A stretch of 64,000 nt of DNA from Campylobacter concisus (GCF_003048875.2 NZ_CP049264.1:1674001-1738000); one strand, 5' to 3'; shown: positions 8,297 through 17,964, numbered from the stretch's first letter. Numbers and translations are program-made. Notes: generated by a model from the letters alone, not told the origin.

Positions 8297-8686
8297 ATGA
8301 CATTTGGAACATCTGTAGTAACTTGCTTTAGTAAGTATGTAAATTTTCAAGGAAGGGCAAGTAGATCTGAGTTTTGGTGGTTTGCCCTTTTCAATGCCTT
8401 AGTAGAAATTTGTACTTTTTTTCTTGATAAGGCTAAAGGAGAAGATACCTTAACAATATCAACTATTATAGGTTTGATATTGATTTTGCCATGGTTTTCT
8501 GCACAGGCAAGAAGACTGCACGATATAGACAAAAGTGCTTGGTGGCTTCTATTAAACATTATCGTTCTTGGTCAAATAATTATACTTATAATGTGTATAT
8601 TTCCTGGCTCTCAAGGCGCAAATAGTTTTGGGGAGGATCCTCTTTTACAACCAGAAGACAGCGGTATAAAAATAGAAAATAACTAA
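8297..8686 (+). CDS. DUF805 family inner-membrane protein
   Basis: 129 aa. It shows the DUF805 pattern: an N-terminal FSKYVNFQGRASRSEFWWF, a central ARRLHDIDKSAWW, and a C-terminal PGSQGANSFGEDPL. Three to four hydrophobic segments are visible (about residues 27-42, 53-70 and 78-97). Ribosome binding site AAAGGA lies just before the ATG at 8297. DUF805 proteins are widespread small membrane proteins with no agreed function. It seems to be a single-gene unit with its own AT-rich upstream region, and a long inverted repeat follows at 8697. Confidence 0.85.
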   Translation: MTFGTSVVTCFSKYVNFQGRASRSEFWWFALFNALVEICTFFLDKAKGEDTLTISTIIGLILILPWFSAQARRLHDIDKSAWWLLLNIIVLGQIIILIMCIFPGSQGANSFGEDPLLQPEDSGIKIENN

Positions 8687-8696
8687 AATTGCAAAT

Positions 8697-8730
8697 TTTG
8701 TTTATGAGATCAAGGCATTTCATAAACAAA
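8697..8730. terminator. 11-bp inverted repeat after the DUF805 gene, terminator-like
   Basis: TTTGTTTATGA and TCATAAACAAA arms with a 12-base loop, 10 bases after the DUF805 stop. AT-rich stem with no strong T run, so a weak terminator or transcript-end structure. The remaining bases up to the next gene (8731-8980) show only AT-rich sequence and no gene. Confidence 0.45.
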
Positions 8731-8980
8731 TCAACTTCTAAGAACTAGAAAACAAAAACAACTAGAAAAATTTTAAGAAATAAAAACATAGTCAGTTCTG
8801 TCTTTTAAATTTAGAGCATGAGGAATTTAAACTCTTTTGAGCGCCTTTTGGTTTGCTTAGTCTGCTTATGGCTTACAAAGATTATTATTTAAATTTAAAA
8901 TTTGGCTACTTCATAAAAAATAAATTTAGCTTGGCAGCCTTTTAAATTTAAAGCTAAAACGGGCTGTCGATTTTATAAAT

Positions 8981-9223
8981 TTAATCCTTCCAAAGCCACC
9001 ATTTTAACTTGGCTTTGTCGTGACTGGGCGTATTTGCATAGTAGCAAACCGTGCGGTAAACATAGAGGATACACCTATCACTGCCACGTCCAAGCACCTT
9101 TGTGCGCTCAAACATCTCTTCAATATCCGCGCCCTTTAGCGAAGCGATATCCTCGTAGCCAAGTGCCAGCAGATCCGCCTGCGTCGCCTCGCCAACATAT
9201 GGGATTTTCTTAAAATCGCTCAA
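8981..9223 (-). CDS. Helix-hairpin-helix protein, Cdd1 family
   Basis: 80 aa. The N-terminal half (IPYVGEATQADLLALGYEDIASLKG, in pieces) is a helix-hairpin-helix fold of the type in the pathogenicity locus (Cdd1) family. The C-terminus KAKLKWWLWKD fits that family, whose members often end in a Trp-rich tail. Such domains bind DNA non-specifically; the biological role of Cdd1 is unknown. It is monocistronic, with AT-rich gaps on both sides. The 213-base gap to pyrF (9224-9436) holds no gene. Confidence 0.75.
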   Translation of the reverse strand: MSDFKKIPYVGEATQADLLALGYEDIASLKGADIEEMFERTKVLGRGSDRCILYVYRTVCYYANTPSHDKAKLKWWLWKD

Positions 9224-9436
9224 AATTTACCTCAAATTTCTTTTAAATTCCACCAAGCTCACTGCTTTTAATAAAATTTTAAATTTTATTCGTGCGCTAC
9301 AAAGCTTGCTAAATTTCATCTTGCTACTACGCTAAGTCGCTATCCAAGCTTCTGGCGAGGTGGTTTAATTAAAATTTATTACGCGAAAAGTCATGCTTAA
9401 AATGACTTTAGATCAAATTTTATGCAAGCTAGGGCG

Positions 9437-10117
9437 CTAAATTTGCTCCAAAATTCTCTCGCAAATTTCTCTTGGGTTTGCGTTTTCATAAATCGGCCTG
9501 CCAACTACAATAAAGTCGCTGTCCTCTTGCTTTGCGCTAACTAAATTTGCAACCCTCTTTTGATCGCCAGCACTCTCGCCAAAAGGCCTAACTCCAGGGC
9601 AAAGCGTGATGAAATTTTGATCTGTCACCTCTTTTATGAGCTTGCTTTCAAAGACCGAGCAGACCATGCCGTCAAGCCCCGCTTCAAAGCTCATCTGGCT
9701 AAATTTCCTAACCGAGCGAGATAACGTATCGTTATAAACCGCTTCAAATTCGCTTTCGTTAAAGCTAGTAAGTGCTGATACAGCAAGCACCAAAGGGCGA
9801 TTTTGTAGCGCATTAAGACGCTCCATAACGGTTTTCATCGCTCTCTCGCCAGCGCTTGCATGCAAATTTATCATATCCACGCCTATCTTTGAGACGACCT
9901 CAGCAGCGTCTGCCATCGTGTTTGGGATGTCATAGAGCTTTAGATCAAGGAAGATTTTAAACTCCCCTGCCCCTTTTAGCTCCTCTATAAATTTAGCTCC
10001 GTCTCTAAGATAGCTTCTAAGCCCCACTTTTAGCCAAAGATCAAGCCCTTTTAGCTCGCGCACGAGGGCTAAATTTTCATCCTTGCTCGCCATGTCAAGA
10101 GCGACACAGAGCCTCAT
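9437..10117 (-). CDS. pyrF: Orotidine 5'-phosphate decarboxylase
   Basis: 226 aa, normal length for the bacterial enzyme. It decarboxylates OMP to UMP, the last step of pyrimidine synthesis, in the cytoplasm. Visible motifs: [12 protein letters not shown] at the N-terminus, the catalytic [13 protein letters not shown] (Asp-Lys-Asp network) near residue 56, and phosphate-binding CPGVRPFG and FIVVGRPI near the C-terminus. It overlaps nusB by 4 bases at its start, indicating translational coupling in the ribH-nusB-pyrF operon, an order I recall from C. jejuni. Confidence 0.96.
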   Translation of the reverse strand: MRLCVALDMASKDENLALVRELKGLDLWLKVGLRSYLRDGAKFIEELKGAGEFKIFLDLKLYDIPNTMADAAEVVSKIGVDMINLHASAGERAMKTVMERLNALQNRPLVLAVSALTSFNESEFEAVYNDTLSRSVRKFSQMSFEAGLDGMVCSVFESKLIKEVTDQNFITLCPGVRPFGESAGDQKRVANLVSAKQEDSDFIVVGRPIYENANPREICERILEQI

Positions 10118-10509
10118 AGATCGCCCTTTATCTTATCTAGCACGCCGTTTATAAATTTTGGCGCCTGATCGCTTCCAAGCTCTTTTGCAAGCTCGATCGC
10201 CTCATTTATGATGACAGCTTTATCTGTCTGACTAAATTTCATCTCATAAAGCCCAAGTCTAAGGATAGCAAGCTCTGTTGCACCAACCTTGCTAAAGTCG
10301 CCATCTTTTAGGTGCGGTTTTAAAATTTCATCTAGTTTTTCTTTATTTGCCAGCACCTCTTTAAAGGTCTGCTGCGCCTCATTTTTGCGCTCATTTCTTA
10401 TCTTTTTCTCTTCTAAAAATTCCTCTTCAAACTCCGCAGTTACAGGGTTTATCTCGTTTGAGTAAAGTAGCGAAACTATGGCTTGTCTGACCTGATGACG
10501 CGTTGCCAT
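10114..10509 (-). CDS. nusB: Transcription antitermination factor NusB
   Basis: 131 aa, all-helical as expected. The N-terminal [15 protein letters not shown] is the NusB RNA/S10-binding start, and the C-terminal [24 protein letters not shown] is the family signature. NusB with NusE (S10) binds boxA RNA and promotes rRNA antitermination. It is separated by one base from ribH upstream and overlaps pyrF downstream, so it is the middle gene of a tight operon. Confidence 0.95.
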   Translation of the reverse strand: MATRHQVRQAIVSLLYSNEINPVTAEFEEEFLEEKKIRNERKNEAQQTFKEVLANKEKLDEILKPHLKDGDFSKVGATELAILRLGLYEMKFSQTDKAVIINEAIELAKELGSDQAPKFINGVLDKIKGDL

Positions 10510-10510
10510 T

Positions 10511-10981
10511 TTACTCTCCTAGCTTTTTGTATAAATTTAGCATCTCTATAACGCCTGTCATCGCTTCAAAGCCCTTGTTTCCAGCTTTGCTGCCAGCTCG
10601 CTCGATCGCTTGCTCGATGTTATCTACTGTTAGCACGCCAAATGTGACTGGTTTTGCGTATTTTAGCGTCACGTTTGCGATGCCTTTGGTAGTTTCTGCG
10701 CTTACGTAGTCAAAGTGTGGCGTTGCGCCTCTTATCACCGCTCCCACGCAGCAAACCGCGTCAAATTTACCGCTTGCAAGCACCTTTTCAAGCGCCATAG
10801 GTATCTCAAATGCGCCAGGGACTAGCACTAAAGTTAAATTTTTCTCATCGCCGCCGTGGCGTAAAAATGCATCTTTTGCGCCCTCTACCAAGCGGTCTGT
10901 GATGATGTGGTTAAACCTTGCGTTTATGATCGCTATCTTCTCATCGCCTTTTAAAGCTAAATTTCCTTCGATTATTTTCAT
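10511..10981 (-). CDS. ribH: 6,7-dimethyl-8-ribityllumazine synthase
   Basis: 156 aa, the usual size. It condenses 5-amino-6-ribitylaminouracil with 3,4-dihydroxybutanone phosphate in riboflavin synthesis, forming pentamers or 60-mer capsids. Motifs: [15 protein letters not shown], the VPGAFEIP substrate loop, [16 protein letters not shown] with the catalytic His, and GVLTVDN. It is the first gene of ribH-nusB-pyrF. No FMN riboswitch is apparent in the short upstream gap (10982-11041). Confidence 0.96.
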   Translation of the reverse strand: MKIIEGNLALKGDEKIAIINARFNHIITDRLVEGAKDAFLRHGGDEKNLTLVLVPGAFEIPMALEKVLASGKFDAVCCVGAVIRGATPHFDYVSAETTKGIANVTLKYAKPVTFGVLTVDNIEQAIERAGSKAGNKGFEAMTGVIEMLNLYKKLGE

Positions 10982-11041
10982 ATTTGCTCCTTTATTTTTT
11001 ATGCAAGTTTAGCAAAAGCTTGTTTAAAAATAGACCCTTCG

Positions 11042-11365
11042 TCAAACTATCTTTAGCATGATGACGCTAAAGATGATGAGCGCTAAAAACAAGGCTTTTT
11101 TAAAATTTATCTTCTCACCTTCAAAAACTACGCCCACCACGGCTGCTCCGATCGCTCCGATGCCTGTCCAGATCGCATACGCCACCGACATAGCGATAGT
11201 TTGCATCGCATAGCTAAGTAGCGTTAGAGAAAGGGCGAAATTTCCAAGCAAAAGGATGAAATTTGCCCACTTTTTTACGCCTGTGCTTTTTGAAAATTTC
11301 GTGATAAAAAAGACGCCAGAGACCTCGCAACATCCAGCTAGTAAAAGCGCTAAAAAGTGGATCAT
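11042..11365 (-). CDS. SMR family multidrug/guanidinium exporter subunit
   Basis: 107 aa with four transmembrane helices. The SMR glutamate is in LLAGCCEVSGVFFITKFS (Glu14), and the helix-3 signature VAYAIWTGIGAIGAAVVG is present. Small multidrug resistance proteins work as dimers exchanging protons for cations. It overlaps the next SMR gene by 4 bases, so the two probably form a heterodimeric pump (EbrAB- or YkkCD-like). The gene pair lies between ribH and a lipoprotein gene, all on the minus strand. No guanidine riboswitch was recognised upstream. Confidence 0.92.
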   Translation of the reverse strand: MIHFLALLLAGCCEVSGVFFITKFSKSTGVKKWANFILLLGNFALSLTLLSYAMQTIAMSVAYAIWTGIGAIGAAVVGVVFEGEKINFKKALFLALIIFSVIMLKIV

Positions 11366-11691
11366 TCTTTTATGCCTTTTAGCCCAAGCACGCCTAAAAT
11401 TAGCGTCGCTATGAAAAACAGCCTAATGAAATTTGGCATGATCCCGCTTGCTACGTAGTCACTAACGATCTCAGCTATGACGATAAAAGCCGTTCCAAAG
11501 CCTACAAATACAGCATAAGAGATGCTTACGGGCAGATACTTTAAAGCCTTCATAAACGAGACAAAACTTATGCTAACAAGCAGCGTCGTAAGCAAAAATT
11601 CACTTAAATTTGACGCGTGCTTTAGCCCATACGCCCAGCCACACTCAGCCACCGCACCTAGAAATATCCATAAAAAGCCTTTATTTGACAT
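11362..11691 (-). CDS. SMR family exporter subunit, partner of the next gene
   Basis: 109 aa, four transmembrane helices. It begins MSNKGFLWIFLGAVAECGWAYGLKHA, carrying the membrane glutamate (Glu16), and has ISYAVFVGFGTAFIVIAE in helix 3. The C-terminal half diverges from the partner, as is common in paired SMR pumps where subunits insert with opposite topology. Start overlaps nothing; its 3' end overlaps the second SMR gene by 4 bases. Four bases separate it from the preceding lipoprotein gene. Substrate is unknown. Confidence 0.92.
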   Translation of the reverse strand: MSNKGFLWIFLGAVAECGWAYGLKHASNLSEFLLTTLLVSISFVSFMKALKYLPVSISYAVFVGFGTAFIVIAEIVSDYVASGIMPNFIRLFFIATLILGVLGLKGIKE

Positions 11692-11695
11692 AAAT

Positions 11696-12214
11696 TTACT
11701 TCATGCCTTTTATGGTATCAACGATCTCTTTTACATTTGCGCTAATCGCCTTATTTTCAAAGCTATCATCGTTATTTTGTCCAACTAGCCCCTTTAAATT
11801 TCCAAAGACTCCAGGGTTAAACCTTAGCTCACTAGAGCTATAATGCCTCAAAACTTCGCCATTTCTAACAACTTCTACCTCATAAGTAAGGTAGATATTG
11901 CCCATCCTATCGCTTTTAGCAAAGGTCGCCTCGCCCATAAATTCCCTGCGGTGAGCTATCTTTATCTTTAGCTCGTCGCTAGAATTTGGATCGAGCAAAT
12001 TTTCTTTTGTAAGCGCCTCTAAAATTTGCTTGTTATACTTTTTCTCGATCATCTTTGGGCTTTGATAGAAAAATTTTGTCGGTTCGTGGCGCTGCACATG
12101 AGTGTAGCTAATGCCCTCAAATTTATACTTGCCAGCAAGTGGCACCTTTGGCTGAGATGAGCCACAACCTACTAAAAATAACACTCCTAAAAGTAGCGCT
12201 AAAATCCTTTTCAT
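11696..12214 (-). CDS. Predicted lipoprotein, 172 aa
   Basis: A lipoprotein signal MKRILALLLGVLFLVGC gives Cys17 as the lipidated residue, followed by GSSQ, which favours outer-membrane sorting. The mature part is mixed alpha/beta with a region resembling other small Campylobacter lipoproteins (MIEKKYNKQILEALTKE; IYLTYEVEVVRNGEVL). I do not recognise a named family. It sits directly between kdsA (15 bases upstream) and the SMR pair, so it is probably cotranscribed with kdsA. An envelope role is likely from its location but not shown. Confidence 0.75.
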   Translation of the reverse strand: MKRILALLLGVLFLVGCGSSQPKVPLAGKYKFEGISYTHVQRHEPTKFFYQSPKMIEKKYNKQILEALTKENLLDPNSSDELKIKIAHRREFMGEATFAKSDRMGNIYLTYEVEVVRNGEVLRHYSSSELRFNPGVFGNLKGLVGQNNDDSFENKAISANVKEIVDTIKGMK

Positions 12215-12229
12215 CCCTCTCTCCTTAGT

Positions 12230-13030
12230 TTAAAAATTTAAAATTTCCTCTATCTTTAGCGTGTCATTTACGACCTTTTCAAGCTCGTCTAAATTTAGCA
12301 TATTTGGTCCGTCGCAAAGCGCCTCGCAAGGGTTTATGTGCGTCTCATAGAAAAATCCATCCACCCCAACGCTAGCTGCTGCTCTAGCAAGATACGGCAC
12401 AAACCTAGCATCTCCGCCACTTTTTTCGCCAAGTGCGCTTGGCATCTGCACGCTGTGGGTCGCGTCAAAAATGACCGGCGCAAATTCTCTCATCATCACC
12501 AAATTTCTCATATCAACGACTAAATTTCCATATCCAAAGGTGCTACCTCTCTCCGTTAGCCAGACGCCATTTGCCTTTGCGACCTCGTATCCATCGCCAT
12601 TTACGCCGCGCGTTTCTAGCACCTTTTTAACAGAGTGCTTCATAGCAGATGCCGCTAAAAACTGCCCTTTTTTGATATTTACGACCGCTTTTGTCTTTGC
12701 AGCTGCCACGAGCAAATCAGTCTGACGGCACAAAAACGCAGGGATCTGCAGCACATCAGCCACTTCGCCAACTGGTTGAGCTTGATAGCTCTCGTGGATG
12801 TCGGTTAAAATTTTAAAGCCAAATTCTTTTTTCACCTCAGCTAAAATTTCACAACCTTTTTCTAGCCCAGGGCCACGAAATGAGCTAATACTCGTGCGAT
12901 TTGCCTTGTCAAAGCTAGACTTAAAGTAAAAATCAAGCTTTGGATTTTCGTTAAATTTAACTAACCTTTTTGCCACTTCAAAAACAAGCTCCTTGCTCTC
13001 TATCACGCAAGGTCCAGCGATTAAGATCAT
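12230..13030 (-). CDS. kdsA: 3-deoxy-8-phosphooctulonate (KDO 8-P) synthase
   Basis: 266 aa from the ATG at 13030, chosen because it has AGGAG just upstream and gives the family start [12 protein letters not shown]; the upstream ATG at 13057 would add nine odd residues within the preceding gene. It condenses arabinose 5-phosphate with PEP for KDO in lipopolysaccharide. Motifs include [20 protein letters not shown] and [10 protein letters not shown]. Cys in AGPCVIES replaces the Asn of the E. coli enzyme, marking the metal-dependent class (as in Aquifex). It is preceded by an EamA transporter gene 10 bases away. Confidence 0.95.
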   Translation of the reverse strand: MILIAGPCVIESKELVFEVAKRLVKFNENPKLDFYFKSSFDKANRTSISSFRGPGLEKGCEILAEVKKEFGFKILTDIHESYQAQPVGEVADVLQIPAFLCRQTDLLVAAAKTKAVVNIKKGQFLAASAMKHSVKKVLETRGVNGDGYEVAKANGVWLTERGSTFGYGNLVVDMRNLVMMREFAPVIFDATHSVQMPSALGEKSGGDARFVPYLARAAASVGVDGFFYETHINPCEALCDGPNMLNLDELEKVVNDTLKIEEILNF

Positions 13031-13040
13031 TTTTTCTCCT

Positions 13041-13931
13041 TTATTTTTCTTTAACAACTAAAATTCCACTCACCACGACAAGCACGATACCTGCGAGCGC
13101 TAGGTGATTTGGCAACGCATCGCCCATAAAATAGCCAATTATAAGCGTAAAAATGACGTCTGCGTAGCTAACCGCAGCGATCACGCCAGCTTTTTTGCCA
13201 ACCGCAAATGCCTTTGTCATAAACGCCTGAAAATAGTAGCCACTAAGCCCCATTAGCAAGATAAAAACGACATTGTGCCAGCTTGGCATAGCAAATTTAG
13301 AAAATAAAAAATCCAAAGGCTCGTATGTAAAAAACTCAGCCATCCCCATGCAAATAAGCGGCAAAAACGAGCCCCAAAGCATGAAGCTTAGCACGATCAC
13401 GTTTGTGCCGTAGCTCTTGTTTAGCTCCTTGACACTCGTGTAGGCAATAGCCGCTCCAAGACCACTCCAAATGCCGATGATATCGGTTTTATTGATACCT
13501 AAATTTGGCTGGATAACAAGCAAAATTCCACCAAATCCTAAAAAGACAGCAAACCAGCCAAGCGAGCTTAGACGCTCCTTAAAAACAATAGCTGCGAGAA
13601 TGGCTGTGAAGATTGGATTTGTCTTTTGAAATGTAAAGGCTGTGGCTAAATTTACATGTGCTACGTTATAAAAAAAGGCAAAAAGCGCCACCGTGCCCAC
13701 AAAACCGCGAAACATTAGCAAGAAAAAGTGCCCGCCAGTTTGTTTAAATGGAAATTTATATATGGCGTAGATGACGATGAAAAGTCCGATCAAATTTCTA
13801 AAAAAAACAACTTCGATAGAAGGCATATCTTTGCTCAGATACTTTGCAAATGCGCCAGTCACGGCAAACATAAAGCAAGCAAAGAGCATATAAAAAATGC
13901 CAAGATGTGAAATATAAAATCTTTTTAACAT
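13041..13931 (-). CDS. EamA/DMT-family transporter
   Basis: 296 aa with about ten hydrophobic segments in two EamA repeats: residues roughly 10-130 (including [13 protein letters not shown] and [19 protein letters not shown]) and 150-290 (including [10 protein letters not shown] and [16 protein letters not shown]). Inner-membrane drug/metabolite exporters of this type move amino acids, nucleobases or sugars; the substrate cannot be told. It is the first gene of an apparent operon with kdsA, an order I recall in C. jejuni (Cj0385c-Cj0384c). Divergent from der, sharing a 152-base promoter gap. Confidence 0.9.
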   Translation of the reverse strand: MLKRFYISHLGIFYMLFACFMFAVTGAFAKYLSKDMPSIEVVFFRNLIGLFIVIYAIYKFPFKQTGGHFFLLMFRGFVGTVALFAFFYNVAHVNLATAFTFQKTNPIFTAILAAIVFKERLSSLGWFAVFLGFGGILLVIQPNLGINKTDIIGIWSGLGAAIAYTSVKELNKSYGTNVIVLSFMLWGSFLPLICMGMAEFFTYEPLDFLFSKFAMPSWHNVVFILLMGLSGYYFQAFMTKAFAVGKKAGVIAAVSYADVIFTLIIGYFMGDALPNHLALAGIVLVVVSGILVVKEK

Positions 13932-14083
13932 CGCAAAACCTCTAAATTTAAAGCACTCATTTTAATAAAAAATGGCTTAAATTTTGGTTGATTTTTTCTT
14001 TTATTTCGGCGCTTTTAAGCGTAATTTTATACTTTATATAAGAGAAAAATTTGTATAATCAGCCATCATAAAAAGGACAAAAT

Positions 14084-15472
14084 TTGCAAAAAGTAATATT
14101 AGTAGGCAAGCCAAATGTCGGCAAAAGCTCACTTTTTAACCGCTTAGCAAGAAGACGCATCGCCATAACAAGCGACGTTAGCGGCACTACAAGAGATACA
14201 AATAAAGCTAAGATCGAAGTTGAGGGCAAAGAGTGTATATTAATCGACAGCGGCGGGCTTGATGATAGCAGCGAGCTTTTTAAAAACGTAAAAGCAAAGA
14301 CCTTGGCAGAGGCTAGAAATTCAGACGTCATCCTCTATATGGTCGATGGCAAAATGATGCCAGATGACGAGGATAGAGCCATTTTTTACGAGCTTAGCAA
14401 GCTAAATTTACCAATCGCTCTAGTCATAAATAAAATCGACAGCAAAAAAGACGAGCAAAGAGAGTGGGAATTTGTAAGTTTTGGCGCAAAAAACTCATTT
14501 GGCATTTCAGTAAGCCACAACACTGGCGTCGATGAGCTTAGCATCTGGCTAGCAAAACACTTAGAAGCGAAAGTGCAGATAAAGGCCGATACGAGCGATG
14601 ATTTTGATGATTTTTTAGAAAACTATAACGACGAGGGCGAGCTAAGCGACGAGATAGACTATGAGAGCAAAAACATCAGAGTTGGCATCATAGGTCGCGT
14701 AAATGTCGGCAAAAGCTCACTTCTAAATGCCCTTGTAAAAGAGAGCCGCGCCGTTGTTAGCGACGTGGCAGGCACTACGATCGACCCGGTCAATGAAATT
14801 TACGAGCATGATGGCAGAGTTTTTGAGTTTGTCGATACCGCTGGTATCAGAAAGCGCGGCAAGATCGAGGGTATCGAGAGATACGCGCTAAATAGAACTG
14901 AGAAAATTTTAGAAGAGACGGACGTGGCGCTACTAGTACTTGATAGCTCTGAGCCACTAACTGAGCTTGATGAGCGCATCGCTGGCATCGCCTCGAAATT
15001 TGAGCTTGGCGTCATCATCGTGCTAAACAAATGGGACAAAAGCAGTGAAGAATTTGACGAGCTTTGCAAGGAGATAAAAGATAGGTTTAAATTTCTCGCA
15101 TACGCACCGATCATCAGCGTTTCGGCACTTGGCGGCAAAAGAGTGCATAAAATTTACCCGCTCATAGTTGAAATTTATAAAAACTACACCCAAAAAATCC
15201 AAACTTCAAAGCTAAATGAAGTGATCGGCGAAGCGACCAAAGCGCATCCACTGCCACGAGATAAAGGCAGGGTCGTGAAAATCTACTACGCAGTGCAGTT
15301 TAAAACAGCGCCTATCATGATAGCACTCATCATGAACCGCCCAAAATGCCTGCACTTTAGCTACAAACGCTACCTAACAAACAAGCTTAGAGAGAGCTTT
15401 AGCTTAGCTGGCGTGCCTATCGTGCTAATCCCTAAAAAACGTGGAGAGAGTAATGAAGACAAAGAACAATAA
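14084..15472 (+). CDS. der: Ribosome-biogenesis GTPase Der (EngA)
   Basis: 462 aa. Start is the TTG at 14084, with AAAAGGA 6-12 bases upstream; the protein then begins directly with the first G domain ([16 protein letters not shown]). The second G domain begins near residue 202 ([16 protein letters not shown]). Each domain has G3 DSGG or DTAG and G4 NKID or NKWD. A C-terminal KH-like domain includes [12 protein letters not shown]. An acidic linker ([15 protein letters not shown]) joins the G domains. Der binds the 50S subunit and is needed for its maturation. The aroK gene starts 20 bases before its end. Confidence 0.97.
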   Translation: MQKVILVGKPNVGKSSLFNRLARRRIAITSDVSGTTRDTNKAKIEVEGKECILIDSGGLDDSSELFKNVKAKTLAEARNSDVILYMVDGKMMPDDEDRAIFYELSKLNLPIALVINKIDSKKDEQREWEFVSFGAKNSFGISVSHNTGVDELSIWLAKHLEAKVQIKADTSDDFDDFLENYNDEGELSDEIDYESKNIRVGIIGRVNVGKSSLLNALVKESRAVVSDVAGTTIDPVNEIYEHDGRVFEFVDTAGIRKRGKIEGIERYALNRTEKILEETDVALLVLDSSEPLTELDERIAGIASKFELGVIIVLNKWDKSSEEFDELCKEIKDRFKFLAYAPIISVSALGGKRVHKIYPLIVEIYKNYTQKIQTSKLNEVIGEATKAHPLPRDKGRVVKIYYAVQFKTAPIMIALIMNRPKCLHFSYKRYLTNKLRESFSLAGVPIVLIPKKRGESNEDKEQ

Positions 15473-15974
15473 TATCGTTTTGATAGGGTTTATGGGTGTT
15501 GGCAAGGGCACAACCGCAAGGGCACTAAGTAAGGCGCTAAAGACGATGAACCTTGACTGCGATGATCTTCTTGAAAGCTCGCAAAATATGAAGATAAAAA
15601 CCATATTTGAAGAGTACGGAGAGGAGCATTTTAGGCAGCTTGAGAAAGACCTTGCTAAATTTCTAGCGACAAATGTCAAAAATGCGATCATCTCGACAGG
15701 TGGCGGCTTTGCGAAGGTTAAAAATTTAAAGAAAATTGGCACTATAATCTATCTAAAAGCAAGCTTTGGTGCGATCATGCAGAGGCTAAAAAATAGCAAA
15801 AATAGCGAGAAAAAACTCGCCAAACGCCCACTTTTAAGCGACCTAAAAAAGGCTGAGGCACTTCATCTGGAGCGAGAAAAGCTCTACGAGAAAAAGGCTG
15901 ATTATATCGTTGAAGTCGAGGGCAAAACTCCAAAACAGATCGTAAAAGAGATAAGGATACTTTTAAAAGTTTAG
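15453..15974 (+). CDS. aroK: Shikimate kinase
   Basis: 173 aa from the ATG at 15453, which has GGAGAG 5-10 bases upstream; a GTG at 15441 is possible but would overlap that site. It phosphorylates shikimate with ATP on the way to chorismate. Motifs: P-loop [10 protein letters not shown], shikimate-binding [15 protein letters not shown] and STGGGF, and the LID RPLLSD. Start lies within the end of der, implying translational coupling in der-aroK. The gap after it contains a repeat array, not a clear terminator, so transcription into trpS is unresolved. Confidence 0.93.
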   Translation: MKTKNNNIVLIGFMGVGKGTTARALSKALKTMNLDCDDLLESSQNMKIKTIFEEYGEEHFRQLEKDLAKFLATNVKNAIISTGGGFAKVKNLKKIGTIIYLKASFGAIMQRLKNSKNSEKKLAKRPLLSDLKKAEALHLEREKLYEKKADYIVEVEGKTPKQIVKEIRILLKV

Positions 15975-16528
15975 TTGCAAAGTGGCGAGGGCTACTTGCA
16001 ACGATAAATTTCAAGATCAGGCTAGATGGCTGTCTGGCGTGGTGTTGGAATTTGTGATGTTGGGCCAAATTTAACGTTTTGTAGTGAGAAATTTTGGCGA
16101 AATTTTGAGATGAATTTTTGCTTCACTTTGATAGAGCGTTAAAGCAGCAAATGTTGTGCAGTCAAATTTTAATCAAGACTAGGCATTTAGCCTACGAGAT
16201 AAATTTTAAGATCAAGCTAGACACATAAAGTCTAACGTGATGTTAAAATTTAAACGTTTTGGCGAAGAGTTTTTTGTTTAGGCGAGGCGAAATTTTGTTT
16301 TTAAGTGAGAGCTAGAGCTAGCAAACTAAATTTTAAGATTAGGCTAGATAAAAATATCTACCCTGATGTTGAAATTTAACAAAGCATTTTGGCGAAGTAT
16401 CGTGAGATGATTTTGATAGTTGTGTAGAAATTTTAAGCCGAGGCTAGACACATAGTCTGCCAAAAGCTTAAAATTTCAAATCTCTATCAAAAGCGCTCGC
16501 GAGAAAAAGCCAAAAACGAAAGGATAAG
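15975..16528. repeat. Array of five degenerate ~50-bp palindromic elements
   Basis: The 554-base gap between aroK and trpS has no gene. It holds imperfect palindromes at 16006-16053, 16164-16206, 16201-16251, 16328-16377 and 16428-16476. Each has outer arms like AAATTTTAAG with a complementary right end in AAATTT, and an inner stem-loop. Inner stems vary with compensation: TAGGC/GCCTA (16180-16194), TAGAC/GTCTA (16218-16234), TAGATA/TATCTA (16345-16360). Units are separated by unequal spacers that repeat GGCGAAG and similar words. This is unlike CRISPR (no constant repeat) and more like REP/BIME elements. A 19-base word at 16391-16409 recurs at 45659-45677. A terminator of aroK, if any, would be the GTTGCAAAGT/ACTTGCAAC inverted repeat at 15974-16002. 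Confidence 0.7.
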
Positions 16529-17494
16529 ATGAGAGTACTAACCGGCCTCCAACCCTCCGGCAAACTACACCTTGGCAACTATTTTGCCTCGATAAAGCAG
16601 ATGGTTGATATGCAAGAAAAAAACGAGATGTTTATGTTTATAGCAAACTACCATGCGATGACCAGCCTTAGCGACGGCAAGGCGCTAAAGCAAAACACCT
16701 TTGACGCTGCATGTGCCTTTTTGGCGCTTGGGATCGACCCAAACAAAAGCACGTTTTGGGTGCAAAGTGACGTTAAAGACGTGCTTGAGCTTTACTGGGT
16801 GCTAAGTCAGCACACGCCTATGGGCCTACTTGAGCGCGCGCATAGTTACAAAGATAAAGTCGCAAAAGGTCTTAGCTCGCACCACGGACTCTTTAGCTAT
16901 CCAGTTTTGATGGCAGCTGATATCTTGCTTTATAATGCGCAGATCGTACCCGTGGGCAAAGACCAGATCCAGCATGTAGAAATCGCTCGTGATATCGCTA
17001 TTAAATTTAACAACGAGCATGGAGAAATTTTTACATTGCCTGAGGCAAAGATCGATGAAAATGTCGCCACCGTGCCTGGCACAAATGGCGAAAAGATGAG
17101 TAAAAGCTACGGCAATACAATCGACATCTTTGCCGATGCTAAAACGCTTAAAAAGCAAATTTCTAGCATCGTGACAGACGGCACACCGCTTGAAGAGCCA
17201 AAACAGTGGCAAAACTGCAACGTCTATAATATCGCCAAACTTTTCTTAGACGAGAGTGGGCAAAAAGAGCTTCAAGCTAGATATGAGCGTGGTGGCGAAG
17301 GTCATGGGCACTTTAAAGCTTATCTAAATGAGCTTATTTGGGACTATTTTAAAGATGCGAGAGAGAAATTTGAGCATTATCAAAATAACCCTGACGAAGT
17401 GTCTGGAATTTTAGAAATAGGAGCCAAAAAGGCAAGTAATGTTGCTCAAACAACGATAAAAAAAGTTCGTGAAGCGGTTGGAATTTACAGATAA
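16529..17494 (+). CDS. trpS: Tryptophanyl-tRNA synthetase
   Basis: 321 aa class I synthetase of normal size. It charges tRNA-Trp. The HIGH-type motif is PSGKLHLGNYF near residue 10 and the KMSKS motif is GEKMSKSYGN near residue 190. Preceded by AAAGGATAAG. It begins a run trpS, membrane protein, serS, TPR gene with short gaps, an order I recall in C. jejuni, except that the small membrane gene between trpS and serS is not one I recall there. Confidence 0.97.
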   Translation: MRVLTGLQPSGKLHLGNYFASIKQMVDMQEKNEMFMFIANYHAMTSLSDGKALKQNTFDAACAFLALGIDPNKSTFWVQSDVKDVLELYWVLSQHTPMGLLERAHSYKDKVAKGLSSHHGLFSYPVLMAADILLYNAQIVPVGKDQIQHVEIARDIAIKFNNEHGEIFTLPEAKIDENVATVPGTNGEKMSKSYGNTIDIFADAKTLKKQISSIVTDGTPLEEPKQWQNCNVYNIAKLFLDESGQKELQARYERGGEGHGHFKAYLNELIWDYFKDAREKFEHYQNNPDEVSGILEIGAKKASNVAQTTIKKVREAVGIYR

Positions 17495-17502
17495 GGAAAA
17501 AT

Positions 17503-17943
17503 ATGCAAAATTTATATCCCTACGCGCAGATAATTCACCTTTTTTGCGCGATTATCTTTGTTGGTTATCTATTTTTTGATGTGGTCATCTTAAGAGCGGC
17601 GAGCAAAAAGCTGCCACCAGAGCTTGCACAAAAAGCAAAGCAAGCCATCGGCTCGGTAGCTGTTAGGATCATGCCTATTTGCGTGCTACTTTTAGTTTTA
17701 ACTGGTGGAATGATGATGAGTAACTGGGTAGGCAGCAAGGCTGGAGGCTACTTTGAGACAAATTTACAGATCGTTTTTATGATCAAATTTTGCTTAGCGA
17801 TGGTGATCGTGGCTGCGGTGATAGTAAATTTAAGCTGCAAATTTATATTTAAGCGCCCTAGCCCACTTGGCAACATCCACCCTATCGCGCTTACGCTTGC
17901 GGTGGCGATCGTCTTGCTTGCAAAAGTTATGTTTATGGTTTAA
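17503..17943 (+). CDS. Four-helix integral membrane protein (CopD/HemJ-like), 146 aa
   Basis: Four transmembrane segments: near residues 6-28, 55-72, 88-108 and 124-145. The first helix carries a His in QIIHLFCAIIFVGYLFF, and LVLTGGMMM occupies the second. A His in GNIHPIALTLA precedes the last helix. The layout of membrane His residues resembles the CopD and HemJ/DUF2269-type families that bind haem or copper, but I cannot assign it firmly. It lies 8 bases after trpS and 21 bases before serS, so it is translated from the same message; that linkage says little about function. Confidence 0.7.
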   Translation: MQNLYPYAQIIHLFCAIIFVGYLFFDVVILRAASKKLPPELAQKAKQAIGSVAVRIMPICVLLLVLTGGMMMSNWVGSKAGGYFETNLQIVFMIKFCLAMVIVAAVIVNLSCKFIFKRPSPLGNIHPIALTLAVAIVLLAKVMFMV

Positions 17944-17964
17944 GGATAGAATAAGGAGAGGATA

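Noticed and set aside
8731..8980. Small gene in the AT-rich gap before the Cdd1-family gene
   Set aside because: No start with a ribosome binding site followed by a coding-like frame was seen.
9241..9436. Third copy of the palindromic repeat family
   Set aside because: AT-rich words such as AAAATTTTAAATTTTA occur but the paired inner stem is not convincing.
10982..11041. FMN riboswitch before ribH
   Set aside because: Gap is only 60 bases and lacks the conserved FMN aptamer words.
12230..13057. kdsA start at the upstream ATG (13057)
   Set aside because: It would add nine residues inside the preceding gene; the ATG at 13030 has a good AGGAG and the family N-terminus.
15975..16528. CRISPR-like array
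   Set aside because: Units are imperfect, unequally spaced and vary in their inner bases, and no cas gene is near. Repeats with compensatory changes and shared outer arms do not fit constant repeats and unique spacers.
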